The notes beneath the pieces were generated by a model. It was not told the DNA's origin. It saw nothing but the letters and a program-made list of their open reading frames with translations, and searched no databases. Source: an uncultured delta proteobacterium (GTDB lineage Bacteria > UBA10199 > GCA-002796325 > 1-14-0-20-49-13). From it: a DNA stretch of 8,450 nucleotides. Of this stretch, positions 1 to 6,597 are shown piece by piece. The DNA lies in the NCBI GenBank assembly GCA_903868375.1, contig CAIPVD010000200.1, forward strand, positions 1 through 8,450. Direction: 5' to 3'. The stretch's first letter is position 1. Each line of letters opens with the position of its first letter. The position numbers were made by a program, and so were the translations under genes.

Positions 1-1
1 A

Positions 2-198
2 AGTCTTATAACTTCCATTCTCAACTCTCACATTTCCAGTATTATCATCTGATGTAAGACTGTAATTATAGACTGTACATTCCTGTAATGCAACATTTGC
101 TTGGTATTTCCCATCCTTATACACAGTGCCATGATTACTATTATCAATATTCAACTTAACATTCTTAACTCCAGAGGTAGAATCATAAAAATCAATCA
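2..198 (-). CDS. Fragment of an unrecognised AT-rich coding sequence, open at both ends
   Basis: Read on the minus strand, one frame is open without a stop from about 232 down to 2 and leaves the window. The other frames I checked across the first 195 bases contain stops. The translation from about 198 contains stretches such as DFYDSTSGVKNVKLNID and CTVYNYSLTSDDNTGNV. It is rich in Asn, Asp, Ser, Thr, Tyr and Val, as in beta-rich secreted or surface proteins. There is no ATG in the frame, so this is an internal piece whose true start lies across the junction near 196-201. Codons are strongly A/T-ending, unlike every other gene in the window. I cannot assign a family. The coding call rests on the single open frame and plausible composition. 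The fragment may not belong to the same genome as bamA. Confidence 0.4.
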
Positions 199-201
199 AG
201 A
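196..201. other. Abrupt junction between AT-rich foreign sequence and bamA
   Basis: To the right, sequence from 199 encodes conserved POTRA residues of BamA. To the left, the plus frame gives NHKNQS and then a stop at 178-180, which is not BamA-like, while the minus strand is open in a different coding frame. Base composition also changes here. I see no inverted repeat, target-site duplication or transposase that would mark an insertion sequence. An assembly or amplification chimera at a contig end is the simplest reading; a real rearrangement is the alternative. The exact breakpoint is uncertain by several bases. Confidence 0.6.
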
Positions 202-1428
202 ATAGATAAGATAAATATCTCCGGCAATACGGTTACGCGAGATAAGGTGATAAGGCGCGAGCTGCAGATAAAAGAGGGCGATATTTACAACACGCGCCTC
301 GTTAACTTGAGCAAGCAAAAGCTGCAGCAGCTCGGCTATTTTGAAGAAGTGAACTTCGCGACACCAAGAGGCAAAAGCGACGACAGCCTGGTCTTAAATA
401 TCAACGTGAAGGAAAAATCGACCGGCACGTTCAATATAGGCGCCGGTTTTTCGACCGCAGAAAATTTCATATTTTCGGCATCTATCGCTAAAGAAAATTT
501 CTTCGGCTATGGCATCGGCGGCCAGATATCGGCAGAGCTATCCAAGCTGCGCCAGCAGTTCATGCTGGAATACCGCGACCCGTATTTCCTCGATTCGCAG
601 TGGATGCTGAACACAACGTTATATAGAACTTTGTACGTCTATAACGATTTCGACAGGAGATCTTACGGTGGTTCGCTTTCTATCGGGCATAGGGTCTTCG
701 ATAATTCATCCGTTAGCGTAGGCTATCAGGTAGAAAACGTCGACGTTACGAATTTTAGCTCGATCGTGCCCGGTTTCTTCAGGCAGGATGCAAGTGGCCT
801 AACATCGGAGATGATGTTGAACGTGGCGCGCGATACCAGAGACAACCGGCTTTTCCCGAGCAAGGGGACTTATTTAGGTGTCGAGAACGAATTAGCCGGT
901 AACAAGCTGGGTGGCCAAAACGATTTCTACCGCGTATCTGGTAATGCGCGTTATTATCAGCCCATTATCTGGGGAATCGTTGCCAAGGCGAACGGGAAGA
1001 TCGGTTTCATTAAGAGCATGAACGATAGATCGGTGCCACTCTTCGAAAGATATTACACCGGCGGCGTCTATTCGCTGCGCGGTTTCCTGCCGAGGAGCAT
1101 AGGCCCTAAGATCCGTATCCCTTCATCTCCTGCGGGACCCGATACCGATTTTGTGTACGGCGGCGACAAATTGCTCACCTTTAACGTGGAATTGGAATTC
1201 CCGATCTACGCGCCTGCCGGCGTTAAGTGGGTCTTCTTTTACGATGCCGGTAACGCATTTGGCGAAACGCAGAATTATTCGATAAAGAACCTCCGCACCG
1301 ACTGGGGTTTTGGGCTTCGCTGGCAGTCGCCGGTTGGGCCTTTGCGCTTCGAATGGGGGCTACCGTTCAACAGGCAGCCGGGTGAAGACGCCTTAGTATT
1401 TAACTTTACAATTGGCTCACTGTTTTGA
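199..1428 (+). CDS. bamA: Outer membrane protein assembly factor BamA, 3' part (5' truncated)
   Basis: BamA is the Omp85-family insertase that folds beta-barrel proteins into the outer membrane. The frame is open from 181 (stop at 178-180), and recognisable homology begins at about 199 with RIDKINISGNTVTRDKVIRR, the first strand and helix of a POTRA domain. This is therefore the last POTRA (to about 415) followed by the 16-strand barrel. The barrel carries the family signature LRGF at 1075-1086, the loop-6 motif usually written VRGF/Y. The protein ends in Phe (1423-1425), as expected of an outer-membrane barrel C-terminus. A GTG at 247 could be taken as a start, but it sits inside the conserved POTRA sequence and is not genuine. 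Full-length BamA is about 750-850 residues; about 410 remain. skp follows after 55 bp, the usual bamA-skp order. Loss of the 5' half comes from the sequence switch near 196-201. Confidence 0.93.
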   Translation, partial: RIDKINISGNTVTRDKVIRRELQIKEGDIYNTRLVNLSKQKLQQLGYFEEVNFATPRGKSDDSLVLNINVKEKSTGTFNIGAGFSTAENFIFSASIAKENFFGYGIGGQISAELSKLRQQFMLEYRDPYFLDSQWMLNTTLYRTLYVYNDFDRRSYGGSLSIGHRVFDNSSVSVGYQVENVDVTNFSSIVPGFFRQDASGLTSEMMLNVARDTRDNRLFPSKGTYLGVENELAGNKLGGQNDFYRVSGNARYYQPIIWGIVAKANGKIGFIKSMNDRSVPLFERYYTGGVYSLRGFLPRSIGPKIRIPSSPAGPDTDFVYGGDKLLTFNVELEFPIYAPAGVKWVFFYDAGNAFGETQNYSIKNLRTDWGFGLRWQSPVGPLRFEWGLPFNRQPGEDALVFNFTIGSLF

Positions 1429-1470
1429 TATGTAAATGAACGTAAATTTGAAAATAAAAAGAAGCGGAAC

Positions 1471-1476
1471 AAGGAG
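1471..1476 (+). promoter_or_regulatory. Ribosome binding site that fixes the skp start
   Basis: AAGGAG lies 7 nt before the ATG at 1484. The in-frame upstream ATG at 1436 has no comparable site and would place 16 charged residues ahead of the signal peptide. The start at 1484 is therefore preferred. Confidence 0.8.
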
Positions 1477-1483
1477 AAAAGAG

Positions 1484-2107
1484 ATGAAGAAAGTAGCAAT
1501 GCTTGTGGCAGTTATATTGGTAGCAGGATTGGGTTTAAGGGCGGCAAATGCCGCCGATCAGGCCGCTCAAAAGTTCGGTTATGTCGACTTTCAGCGCGCA
1601 CTGAACGAAGTGGAAGAAGGCAAAAAGGCAAAGGCCCAGCTAAAGAGCGAGTTCGACGAAAAGCAGAAGAAGCTCGACGAAGTTCAGAACCAGCTTCAGG
1701 CAATGAAGAACGACCTTGATAAGCAGCGCCTGATACTTTCTGCCGACGCCTTAAAAGATAAAGAAGAAGAATACAGAAAAAAGTTCATGGAGCTTCAGCA
1801 GAAGCTTGGAACCTATAAAGAAGAGATAGCCACGAAAGAAGCAAAGATGACGGGCGATATAATCGCCGTAGTTCATAACATCGTTGGCAATATCGGCGAC
1901 AAAGAAGGCTATACGTTCATCCTAGAAAAATCGCAAGAAGTGGTTCTTTATTCACCTGCAAAGGACGACCTGACCGAACGCGTCATCAAAGAGTACAACG
2001 GAATGCCTAAGGATCAGAAAGATAAAATAATCAAGGCTTACCGCCCGGCAGCTCCTTCCGCAGGCCCAGCAGCAGCACCTGCAGCCAAGGGAAAAAAGGG
2101 TAAATAA
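1484..2107 (+). CDS. skp: Periplasmic chaperone of the Skp/OmpH family
   Basis: Skp holds unfolded outer-membrane proteins in the periplasm between the Sec translocon and the Bam complex. From the ATG at 1484 the protein is 207 residues. Residues 1-23 form a signal peptide (MKK, a hydrophobic core, then ANA) with likely cleavage before A24-D25. After it comes the family's first beta strand (FGYVDFQRAL, about 31-40). A long Lys/Glu-rich helical region with coiled-coil character follows (about 42-140), then a second strand segment (YTFILEKSQEVVLYS, about 143-157) that completes the trimerisation body. The tail from about 186 is Ala/Pro-rich and ends in AKGKKGK, an extension beyond the core fold that may be disordered. 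The position directly after bamA agrees with the function. The next gene starts 5 bp after the stop. Confidence 0.9.
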   Translation: MKKVAMLVAVILVAGLGLRAANAADQAAQKFGYVDFQRALNEVEEGKKAKAQLKSEFDEKQKKLDEVQNQLQAMKNDLDKQRLILSADALKDKEEEYRKKFMELQQKLGTYKEEIATKEAKMTGDIIAVVHNIVGNIGDKEGYTFILEKSQEVVLYSPAKDDLTERVIKEYNGMPKDQKDKIIKAYRPAAPSAGPAAAPAAKGKKGK

Positions 2108-2112
2108 GCCAT

Positions 2113-2757
2113 ATGCCAGGCAAGAAGCTTCTGGAAATATTGGTCTGCCCGCAATGTAAGGGTTCACTTACGGTTATTGAAGGTGGGCACGCTCTTGTCT
2201 GTAATGGTTGCCAATTAAAATATCCGGTACGCGACGATATCCCTGTCATGCTTATCGATGAAGCGGTCGATCTGCGAGTAGGAACGCTAGCCGGTTCTAA
2301 ACAAACAGGAGGTGCCCCTGTGTCAACTTTCAGGATAATCAGCGGCCCGAACAAAGGGCTTACGTTCCACTTGGAAAAGTTCACATGCAAGGCGATAGGG
2401 CGCGCGATCTCCGACCCAAATAAAACGACTATGTTCAACGTCGATGTTTCCTTGTCCTTGGACGAGGGGACTAAAGGGCTCATTCAGCATTATGTAACTA
2501 GGCAGTTCAACGATGCGAAGGGTTCTGTCACGGATTCTGGCGTCGGGTCTTTCAAGAGAACATCTGATGTAGTGCTTGACGATACTTCCATCTCTAGGCT
2601 TCATGCAATGCTCTTTTATGGCGATGCAGGAGTCGGTGTCTTGGATCTGGTGAGCAAGAACGGTACGTTCGTGGGTGGCCAGGAGATCGAATCGCACATC
2701 CTTAAAAAGGGCGAGGCGATCGAAATGGGAGAGACGAAGATAGTCTATGAAGGTTAA
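2113..2757 (+). CDS. Trm112-like zinc ribbon fused to an FHA domain
   Basis: This 214-residue protein joins two modules. Residues 1-50 look like a Trm112/YcaR-type zinc ribbon, with CPQC at 12-15 and CNGC at 30-33 and the family's LEILVCPQCKG opening and YPVRDDIPVML close. Residues 72-214 look like an FHA domain, a phosphothreonine-binding fold. GR is at 96-97, SRLH at 161-164 and NGT at 183-185, the three hallmark positions. The gap from GR to SxxH is about 64 residues where FHA domains normally have about 15, so an insertion of roughly 45-50 residues sits in the middle. No membrane segment or signal peptide is visible, so it is probably cytosolic. It lies 5 bp after skp and 3 bp before yicC, firmly within the operon. 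The partner is unknown. A role in kinase-linked signalling is inferred from the FHA fold only. Confidence 0.75.
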   Translation: MPGKKLLEILVCPQCKGSLTVIEGGHALVCNGCQLKYPVRDDIPVMLIDEAVDLRVGTLAGSKQTGGAPVSTFRIISGPNKGLTFHLEKFTCKAIGRAISDPNKTTMFNVDVSLSLDEGTKGLIQHYVTRQFNDAKGSVTDSGVGSFKRTSDVVLDDTSISRLHAMLFYGDAGVGVLDLVSKNGTFVGGQEIESHILKKGEAIEMGETKIVYEG

Positions 2758-2760
2758 CTT

Positions 2761-3609
2761 ATGAGATCAATGACAGGTTATGGTTCTGCAGAGGGCCGCG
2801 TCGGTAACGGCGTTCTTTTCGCAGAGGTTAGGTCGGTAAACAGCCGTTTTTTAGACGTCAATTGCAAGATCCCGCCGCAAATGTACGCGATCGAGCCTAA
2901 CATTAGAAAACTCATTCAAAACAACGTGGTTAGGGGTAAAGTTGAAGTATTTCTTAAAGAAAAAAAAGAGCTGGCGGAGAGCTTCGAACTGATCGTAAAC
3001 GAAAAACTGGTAAGACAGTACAAGAAATGCCTGAATCAGGTCACTAACATGATAGGCCTTAAGGCGTCGTCTCATCTCTTGGAAGTGGTCGATCTTAAAG
3101 ACCTGCTTGTCGCCAGGGATAGGTCGATAGACATAACAACTTTGTGGAAGCAAATGGAGAGGGTGATCCTTACCGCCATTCAAAAGCATGCAGGCATGCG
3201 TTCGGTCGAAGGCGTCGCCATAAAGCGCGACCAACTAAAGAGGCTTGCGATATTCGATAGGTTAGTTTCGATGATAGAAAAACGCTCGAACATCCGGATA
3301 GACGAAGGCAAAAGGTCGATAATGCATTCGGCGCCGTCCGAAAGAAGAGACTCCGAGCTTGTGGCGATATCCGATAAGATGGACATAACCGAAGAGGTTA
3401 CAAGGCTTAAATCGCACACTAATCAATATCGGAACGTTATCGCGAAAGACGGGCCCGTCGGCCGTCAGGTAGATTTTCTCTTGCAGGAGATGCACAGGGA
3501 AATAAATACGCTCGGCAGCAAGTCAGCCGATGGAAAGATATCTGGCTTCGTTGTTGAGGCAAAGACCGAGATAGAAAAACTGCGCGAGCAGGTACAGAAT
3601 ATAGAATGA
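2761..3609 (+). CDS. yicC: YicC/YloC family endoribonuclease
   Basis: The protein is 282 residues, close to the roughly 290 usual for the family, members of which have been shown to cleave RNA. N-terminal family marks are MTGYG at 4-8 and EVRSVNSRFLD at 22-32. The central MRSVEG segment (146-151) corresponds to the usual MRxxEG motif. The C-terminal block includes DITEEVTRLKSH (208-219) and GRQVDFLLQEMHREINTLGS (234-253), followed by the conserved VVEAKTEIEKLREQVQNIE ending. Two small departures from the common pattern are QEMHRE where QEMNRE is usual, and poor conservation around 190-200. AGG at 2751-2753 supplies a ribosome binding site 7 nt before the start. gmk begins 3 bp after its stop, a pairing common in many bacteria. 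Confidence 0.93.
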   Translation: MRSMTGYGSAEGRVGNGVLFAEVRSVNSRFLDVNCKIPPQMYAIEPNIRKLIQNNVVRGKVEVFLKEKKELAESFELIVNEKLVRQYKKCLNQVTNMIGLKASSHLLEVVDLKDLLVARDRSIDITTLWKQMERVILTAIQKHAGMRSVEGVAIKRDQLKRLAIFDRLVSMIEKRSNIRIDEGKRSIMHSAPSERRDSELVAISDKMDITEEVTRLKSHTNQYRNVIAKDGPVGRQVDFLLQEMHREINTLGSKSADGKISGFVVEAKTEIEKLREQVQNIE

Positions 3610-3612
3610 TCT

Positions 3613-4164
3613 ATGAAAGGTAAGCTGTTCGTCATTTCTGCTCCTTCCGGAACAGGCAAGACCACTGTGATAAAGAACCTGATGTCCAGGATGCCGAAGC
3701 TTGCCTTGTCGATATCTGCTACGACGAGGCAGCCCCGAGGCAGCGAGAAGAACGGCACCGATTACCTCTTCGTATCCGAAGCCGAATTCACGAAAATGAT
3801 ATCAAGTGGCGAAATGCTCGAATGGGCGAACGTTCACGAACACCTTTACGGTACTCCAAAAAAACCGATCGAAGAATGGCTTAAAGAAGGAAAGAACGTT
3901 CTTTTAGACATCGACGTGCAGGGAGCAAAGAGCGTTAAAAAGCATTTTAAAGATGCGGTGCTTATATTTTTGCTTCCGCCTTCCCGCGAAGAGCTGATAA
4001 AGAGGCTGAAAGGGCGCGGCGCGAATAGCGAAGCCGACCTGAAAATTAGGATAAAGAACGCAGACAAAGAGCTGGCGCAGAAATCGTTTTACGATTACAA
4101 TGTGGTAAATGACGATTTGGATAGAGCGGTCGGTGAAATCGCAGGGATAATAAATAATGCTTAG
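3613..4164 (+). CDS. gmk: Guanylate kinase
   Basis: Gmk phosphorylates GMP to GDP with ATP in the cytosol, supplying GTP and indirectly (p)ppGpp. The P-loop is SAPSGTGKTT (9-18). The GMP-binding region carries SATTRQPRGSEKNGTDY (35-51), E70 and YGTP (79-82). LLDIDVQGA (97-105) is the conserved Walker-B-like strand. The lid and adenine-contact segment holds RLKGRG (131-136) and IRIKNA, and the chain reaches the conserved YDYNVVNDDLDRAV (160-173). At 183 residues it is about 20 shorter than typical Gmk, because the last helix is brief and ends at IINNA. All catalytic motifs are present, so it should be active. The last 8 nt overlap the start of the downstream rel gene. Confidence 0.95.
   Translation: MKGKLFVISAPSGTGKTTVIKNLMSRMPKLALSISATTRQPRGSEKNGTDYLFVSEAEFTKMISSGEMLEWANVHEHLYGTPKKPIEEWLKEGKNVLLDIDVQGAKSVKKHFKDAVLIFLLPPSREELIKRLKGRGANSEADLKIRIKNADKELAQKSFYDYNVVNDDLDRAVGEIAGIINNA
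4143..4164 (+). promoter_or_regulatory. gmk-rel overlap with internal ribosome binding site
   Basis: The rel ATG at 4157 lies inside the end of gmk, whose TAG is at 4162-4164. AGGGA at 4143-4147, still within gmk, sits 9 nt upstream of the ATG. The overlap suggests translational coupling of Gmk with the (p)ppGpp enzyme. Confidence 0.65.
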
Positions 4165-6310
4165 GCTTAACGACATATTAGATACGGTCACCGCTTATAA
4201 CCCCGGCGCCGACTTAGATATCGTAAAAAAGGCGTACGTTTTTGCCGCGAAGGTTCATCAGGGGCAGACGCGAAGAAGCGGCGAGCCGTACCTTATCCAT
4301 CCGCTCGAAACCGCCGGTATTCTTGCGGAGATGAGGCTGGACGTCCCATCTATTGCTACCGCGCTTTTGCACGATACCGTCGAAGATACGGTTACAACGC
4401 TTGAAGAGATCGAACAGCTCTTCGGCGAGGAAGTAAGAAATCTAGTCGATGGCGTTACGAAACTTTCAAAGATCAAGTTCACGACCAGCGAAGAGAAGCA
4501 GGCGGAGAACTTTCGCAAGATGATAATGGCGATGGCGAAGGATATTCGCGTCATTCTCATCAAACTTGCCGACCGCACGCACAACATGCGAACTCTTGAA
4601 TATCTGCCGGAACCGAAAAGAATAGAGATCGCGCGCGAAACAATGGATATTTACGCACCTATCGCCAACCGGCTCGGTATCCAGAAGATAAAGACAGAAC
4701 TCGAAGACCTTTCGTTTAAATATCTTAACCCGGAAATTTACAAGACGATCGACGAAAAAGTTACTGCTCGCCAGTCGAAACGCGATAAATATATCGAAGA
4801 TGTTAGAGAGATAGTTGCGAACGAGATGAAGGCCCACAACATCCCTTGCGATATTAGCGGCCGAATAAAACATTTTTACAGCATCCACCGAAAGATGGAG
4901 GCGCAGAACATACCGTTCGATGAGGTCTATGACCTTATTGCTTTCAGGATCATCGTCGATAACCTGGCTCAATGCTACGAAGCGCTGGGGGCATTGCACG
5001 GGCTTTGGAGGCCGGTGCCCGGGCGTTTTAAAGATTATATAGCGATGCCGAAGGCGAACAATTACCAGTCGCTTCATACAACGGTGATAGGCCCTCATGG
5101 CGAACGCGTCGAGTTCCAGATCCGCACACATGAAATGCACGACGTAGCCGACCGCGGTATCGCGGCGCATTGGAAATATAAAGAAGGCAAGATATTCGAC
5201 GAAAAAGAAGAGATGAAGTTCAAGTGGATAAGGCGCCTTCTCGAATGGCAGAAGGAACTTTCCGATCCGGCGGAATTCTTAGATACCGTGAAGCTCGACC
5301 TTTTTGCCGACGACGTTTACGTCTTTACGCCAAAGGGATCGTTAATGGAACTGCCGCGCGGTTCAACTCCTATCGATTTTGCCTACAGCATCCATAGCGA
5401 TATCGGCGATCAATGCATTGGCGCCAAGGTTAGCGGCAAGATCGTTCCGCTTAAGTACATGCTGCGAAGCGGCGACACGGTAGAGATCATCACGCAAAAA
5501 GGCCGGACTCCAAACAAAGATTGGCTTCAGTTCGTTCGCACGTCGAAGGCTAAAGCGAAGATCCGGCAGTTCATGCGCGAAGAAGAACACGAACATGGGC
5601 TTGAGATAGGGCGCGAGATGTTCGATAAAGAATGCGCCAAGTATAACTTGAACAGCAATAAGCTGCTGAAGAGCGACGAGTTCGAGAAATACATGCACGA
5701 GCTTCGCTTTAAAGAGGCCAATTCGATGCTCGTTTCGGTAGGCTACGGAAAACTTTCGCCTCATCAGATACTTACCCACATAGTTCCAAAGGAACAGCTT
5801 GTGATAGAGGGCCAAGCGCCGAAGGAAACGATTTGGGAGAAGGTCGTTAGCAAGTTGTCGAAGAGGCAGGGAGGCTTGGTCAAGGTAAGTGGGCTTTCGG
5901 ACGTACTCGTCTCTTTCGGAAAGTGCTGCAATCCGGTCCCTGGCGATAGCATCATAGGTTACGTTACTCACGGCAAGGGCGTTAGCGTTCATATCAGGGA
6001 TTGCCAGAAGATACTTGCAGCCGATAGCGACAGGCTAGTTGCGGTCGATTGGGATATGTCGAGCGGAGTTGGCCGCACCGCGAAGATAAAGGTTATCTGT
6101 GCCGACAGGCAGGGGCTGCTTGCCAAGATGACAGAAGCTATCACGGAGATAGGCGTTAATATCACAGAGGCGGAGATAAAGACGATGGACGACAGAAAGG
6201 CCGTTAATATCTTCGACATCGAGATCAAAGACATAGAAGAACTTCGCAAAGTAATGCAATCACTCGAAAAGCTAAAAGGCGTTATTTCGGTGGAGAGAGT
6301 AAGGACCTAA
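4157..6310 (+). CDS. spoT: Bifunctional (p)ppGpp synthetase/hydrolase, RelA/SpoT family
   Basis: This 717-residue long RSH protein makes (p)ppGpp from ATP and GTP/GDP and degrades it, controlling the stringent response. The hydrolase HD domain (about 20-180) keeps its metal ligands H48, H72-D73 and D139, with HDTVEDT at 72-78. The synthetase domain (about 230-345) has GRIKHFYSI (235-243), D259, Y303 in NNYQSLHTT, and E319 in VEFQIRT. It carries RFKD at 290-293, the RxKD motif of bifunctional Rel/SpoT enzymes as opposed to ExDD of RelA. A TGS domain spans about 385-448. The zinc-finger-like segment has C590, C591, H612 and C616. An ACT domain occupies about 641-717. All regions of a full-length Rel are present, so both activities are predicted. 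It could equally be named rel. No rpoZ separates it from gmk. Its TAA overlaps the stop of rpmB on the other strand. Confidence 0.96.
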   Translation: MLRLNDILDTVTAYNPGADLDIVKKAYVFAAKVHQGQTRRSGEPYLIHPLETAGILAEMRLDVPSIATALLHDTVEDTVTTLEEIEQLFGEEVRNLVDGVTKLSKIKFTTSEEKQAENFRKMIMAMAKDIRVILIKLADRTHNMRTLEYLPEPKRIEIARETMDIYAPIANRLGIQKIKTELEDLSFKYLNPEIYKTIDEKVTARQSKRDKYIEDVREIVANEMKAHNIPCDISGRIKHFYSIHRKMEAQNIPFDEVYDLIAFRIIVDNLAQCYEALGALHGLWRPVPGRFKDYIAMPKANNYQSLHTTVIGPHGERVEFQIRTHEMHDVADRGIAAHWKYKEGKIFDEKEEMKFKWIRRLLEWQKELSDPAEFLDTVKLDLFADDVYVFTPKGSLMELPRGSTPIDFAYSIHSDIGDQCIGAKVSGKIVPLKYMLRSGDTVEIITQKGRTPNKDWLQFVRTSKAKAKIRQFMREEEHEHGLEIGREMFDKECAKYNLNSNKLLKSDEFEKYMHELRFKEANSMLVSVGYGKLSPHQILTHIVPKEQLVIEGQAPKETIWEKVVSKLSKRQGGLVKVSGLSDVLVSFGKCCNPVPGDSIIGYVTHGKGVSVHIRDCQKILAADSDRLVAVDWDMSSGVGRTAKIKVICADRQGLLAKMTEAITEIGVNITEAEIKTMDDRKAVNIFDIEIKDIEELRKVMQSLEKLKGVISVERVRT

Positions 6311-6498
6311 GCAGCTTTTTGGATCGTACCGGAACGCAGGCATCTGGTGCAGACGTTGATGTGCTGAACTTTACCTTTCATTACGACCTTTTGACGCTGA
6401 ATATTCGGAAAAGATTTCTTCTTTGTTCGGTTGTTCGCGTGTGAAACGTTGTTTCCGACTAATGTTCCTTTTCCGCAAATTGCGCATGAACGTGGCAT
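6307..6498 (-). CDS. rpmB: Ribosomal protein L28 (bL28), zinc-binding form
   Basis: The 63-residue protein belongs to the large ribosomal subunit. It starts MPRSCAICGKG, followed by the family block VGNNVSHANNRTKKKSFPN (14-32), and ends VCTRCLRSGTIQKAA. C5, C8, C50 and C53 form two CxxC pairs, indicating the zinc-ribbon version of L28. The start at 6496-6498 is supported by an AGGAGA ribosome binding site just upstream. The TAG stop (6307-6309, read on the minus strand) overlaps the TAA of the convergent rel gene by sharing 6307-6310. I see no neighbouring rpmG, which often accompanies rpmB. No strong promoter is obvious in the 99 nt before it, so it may be read from its own weak promoter or from the upstream orphan gene. 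Confidence 0.95.
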   Translation of the reverse strand: MPRSCAICGKGTLVGNNVSHANNRTKKKSFPNIQRQKVVMKGKVQHINVCTRCLRSGTIQKAA

Positions 6499-6504
6499 AT
6501 AAAT

Positions 6505-6510
6505 TCTCCT
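6505..6510 (-). promoter_or_regulatory. Ribosome binding site of rpmB
   Basis: On the minus strand this reads AGGAGA, ending 6 nt before the rpmB ATG. It is one of the strongest sites in the window, as expected for a ribosomal protein gene. Confidence 0.75.
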
Positions 6511-6570
6511 ATAAATTACAGTTTATTAAAGTGGGCGGATGGCTAACATATGTCCCACACCATTGCAAGA

Positions 6571-6596
6571 GGTTTTATGAAACCCCAAAAATTGGG
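6571..6596. repeat. Two adjoining short inverted repeats between the orphan gene and rpmB
   Basis: GGTTT-TATG-AAACC (6571-6584) and CCCAA-AAA-TTGGG (6584-6596) are two 5-bp stems placed end to end directly after the stop of the minus-strand gene at 6598. They could slow or end transcription, but the stems are short and no clear U-run follows on the minus strand. I would not call them a terminator. Confidence 0.25.
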
Positions 6597-6597
6597 C

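Noticed and set aside
1..200. Insertion sequence end disrupting bamA
   Set aside because: No terminal inverted repeat, target duplication or transposase-like sequence can be seen, and only one side of the junction is in the window.
247..249. GTG at 247 as the true start of a short BamA or Omp85 protein
   Set aside because: It lies in the middle of a conserved POTRA sequence that is continuous upstream to about 199, and no Shine-Dalgarno fits.
1436..1483. Upstream in-frame ATG for skp at 1436
   Set aside because: It adds a charged stretch before a normal signal peptide and lacks a ribosome binding site, whereas 1484 has AAGGAG at ideal spacing.
2031..2483. 150-codon minus-strand frame over the skp end and the FHA gene start
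   Set aside because: It spans two well-supported plus-strand genes, and its translation has no coherent domain.
4466..5170. 234-codon open frame on the minus strand
   Set aside because: It is fully inside rel, whose frame has all domains and catalytic residues. The antisense translation has no recognisable motif and is explained by codon bias.
5363..5992. 209-codon open frame on the minus strand
   Set aside because: It is antisense to the TGS and zinc-finger regions of rel, without motif or ribosome binding site evidence.
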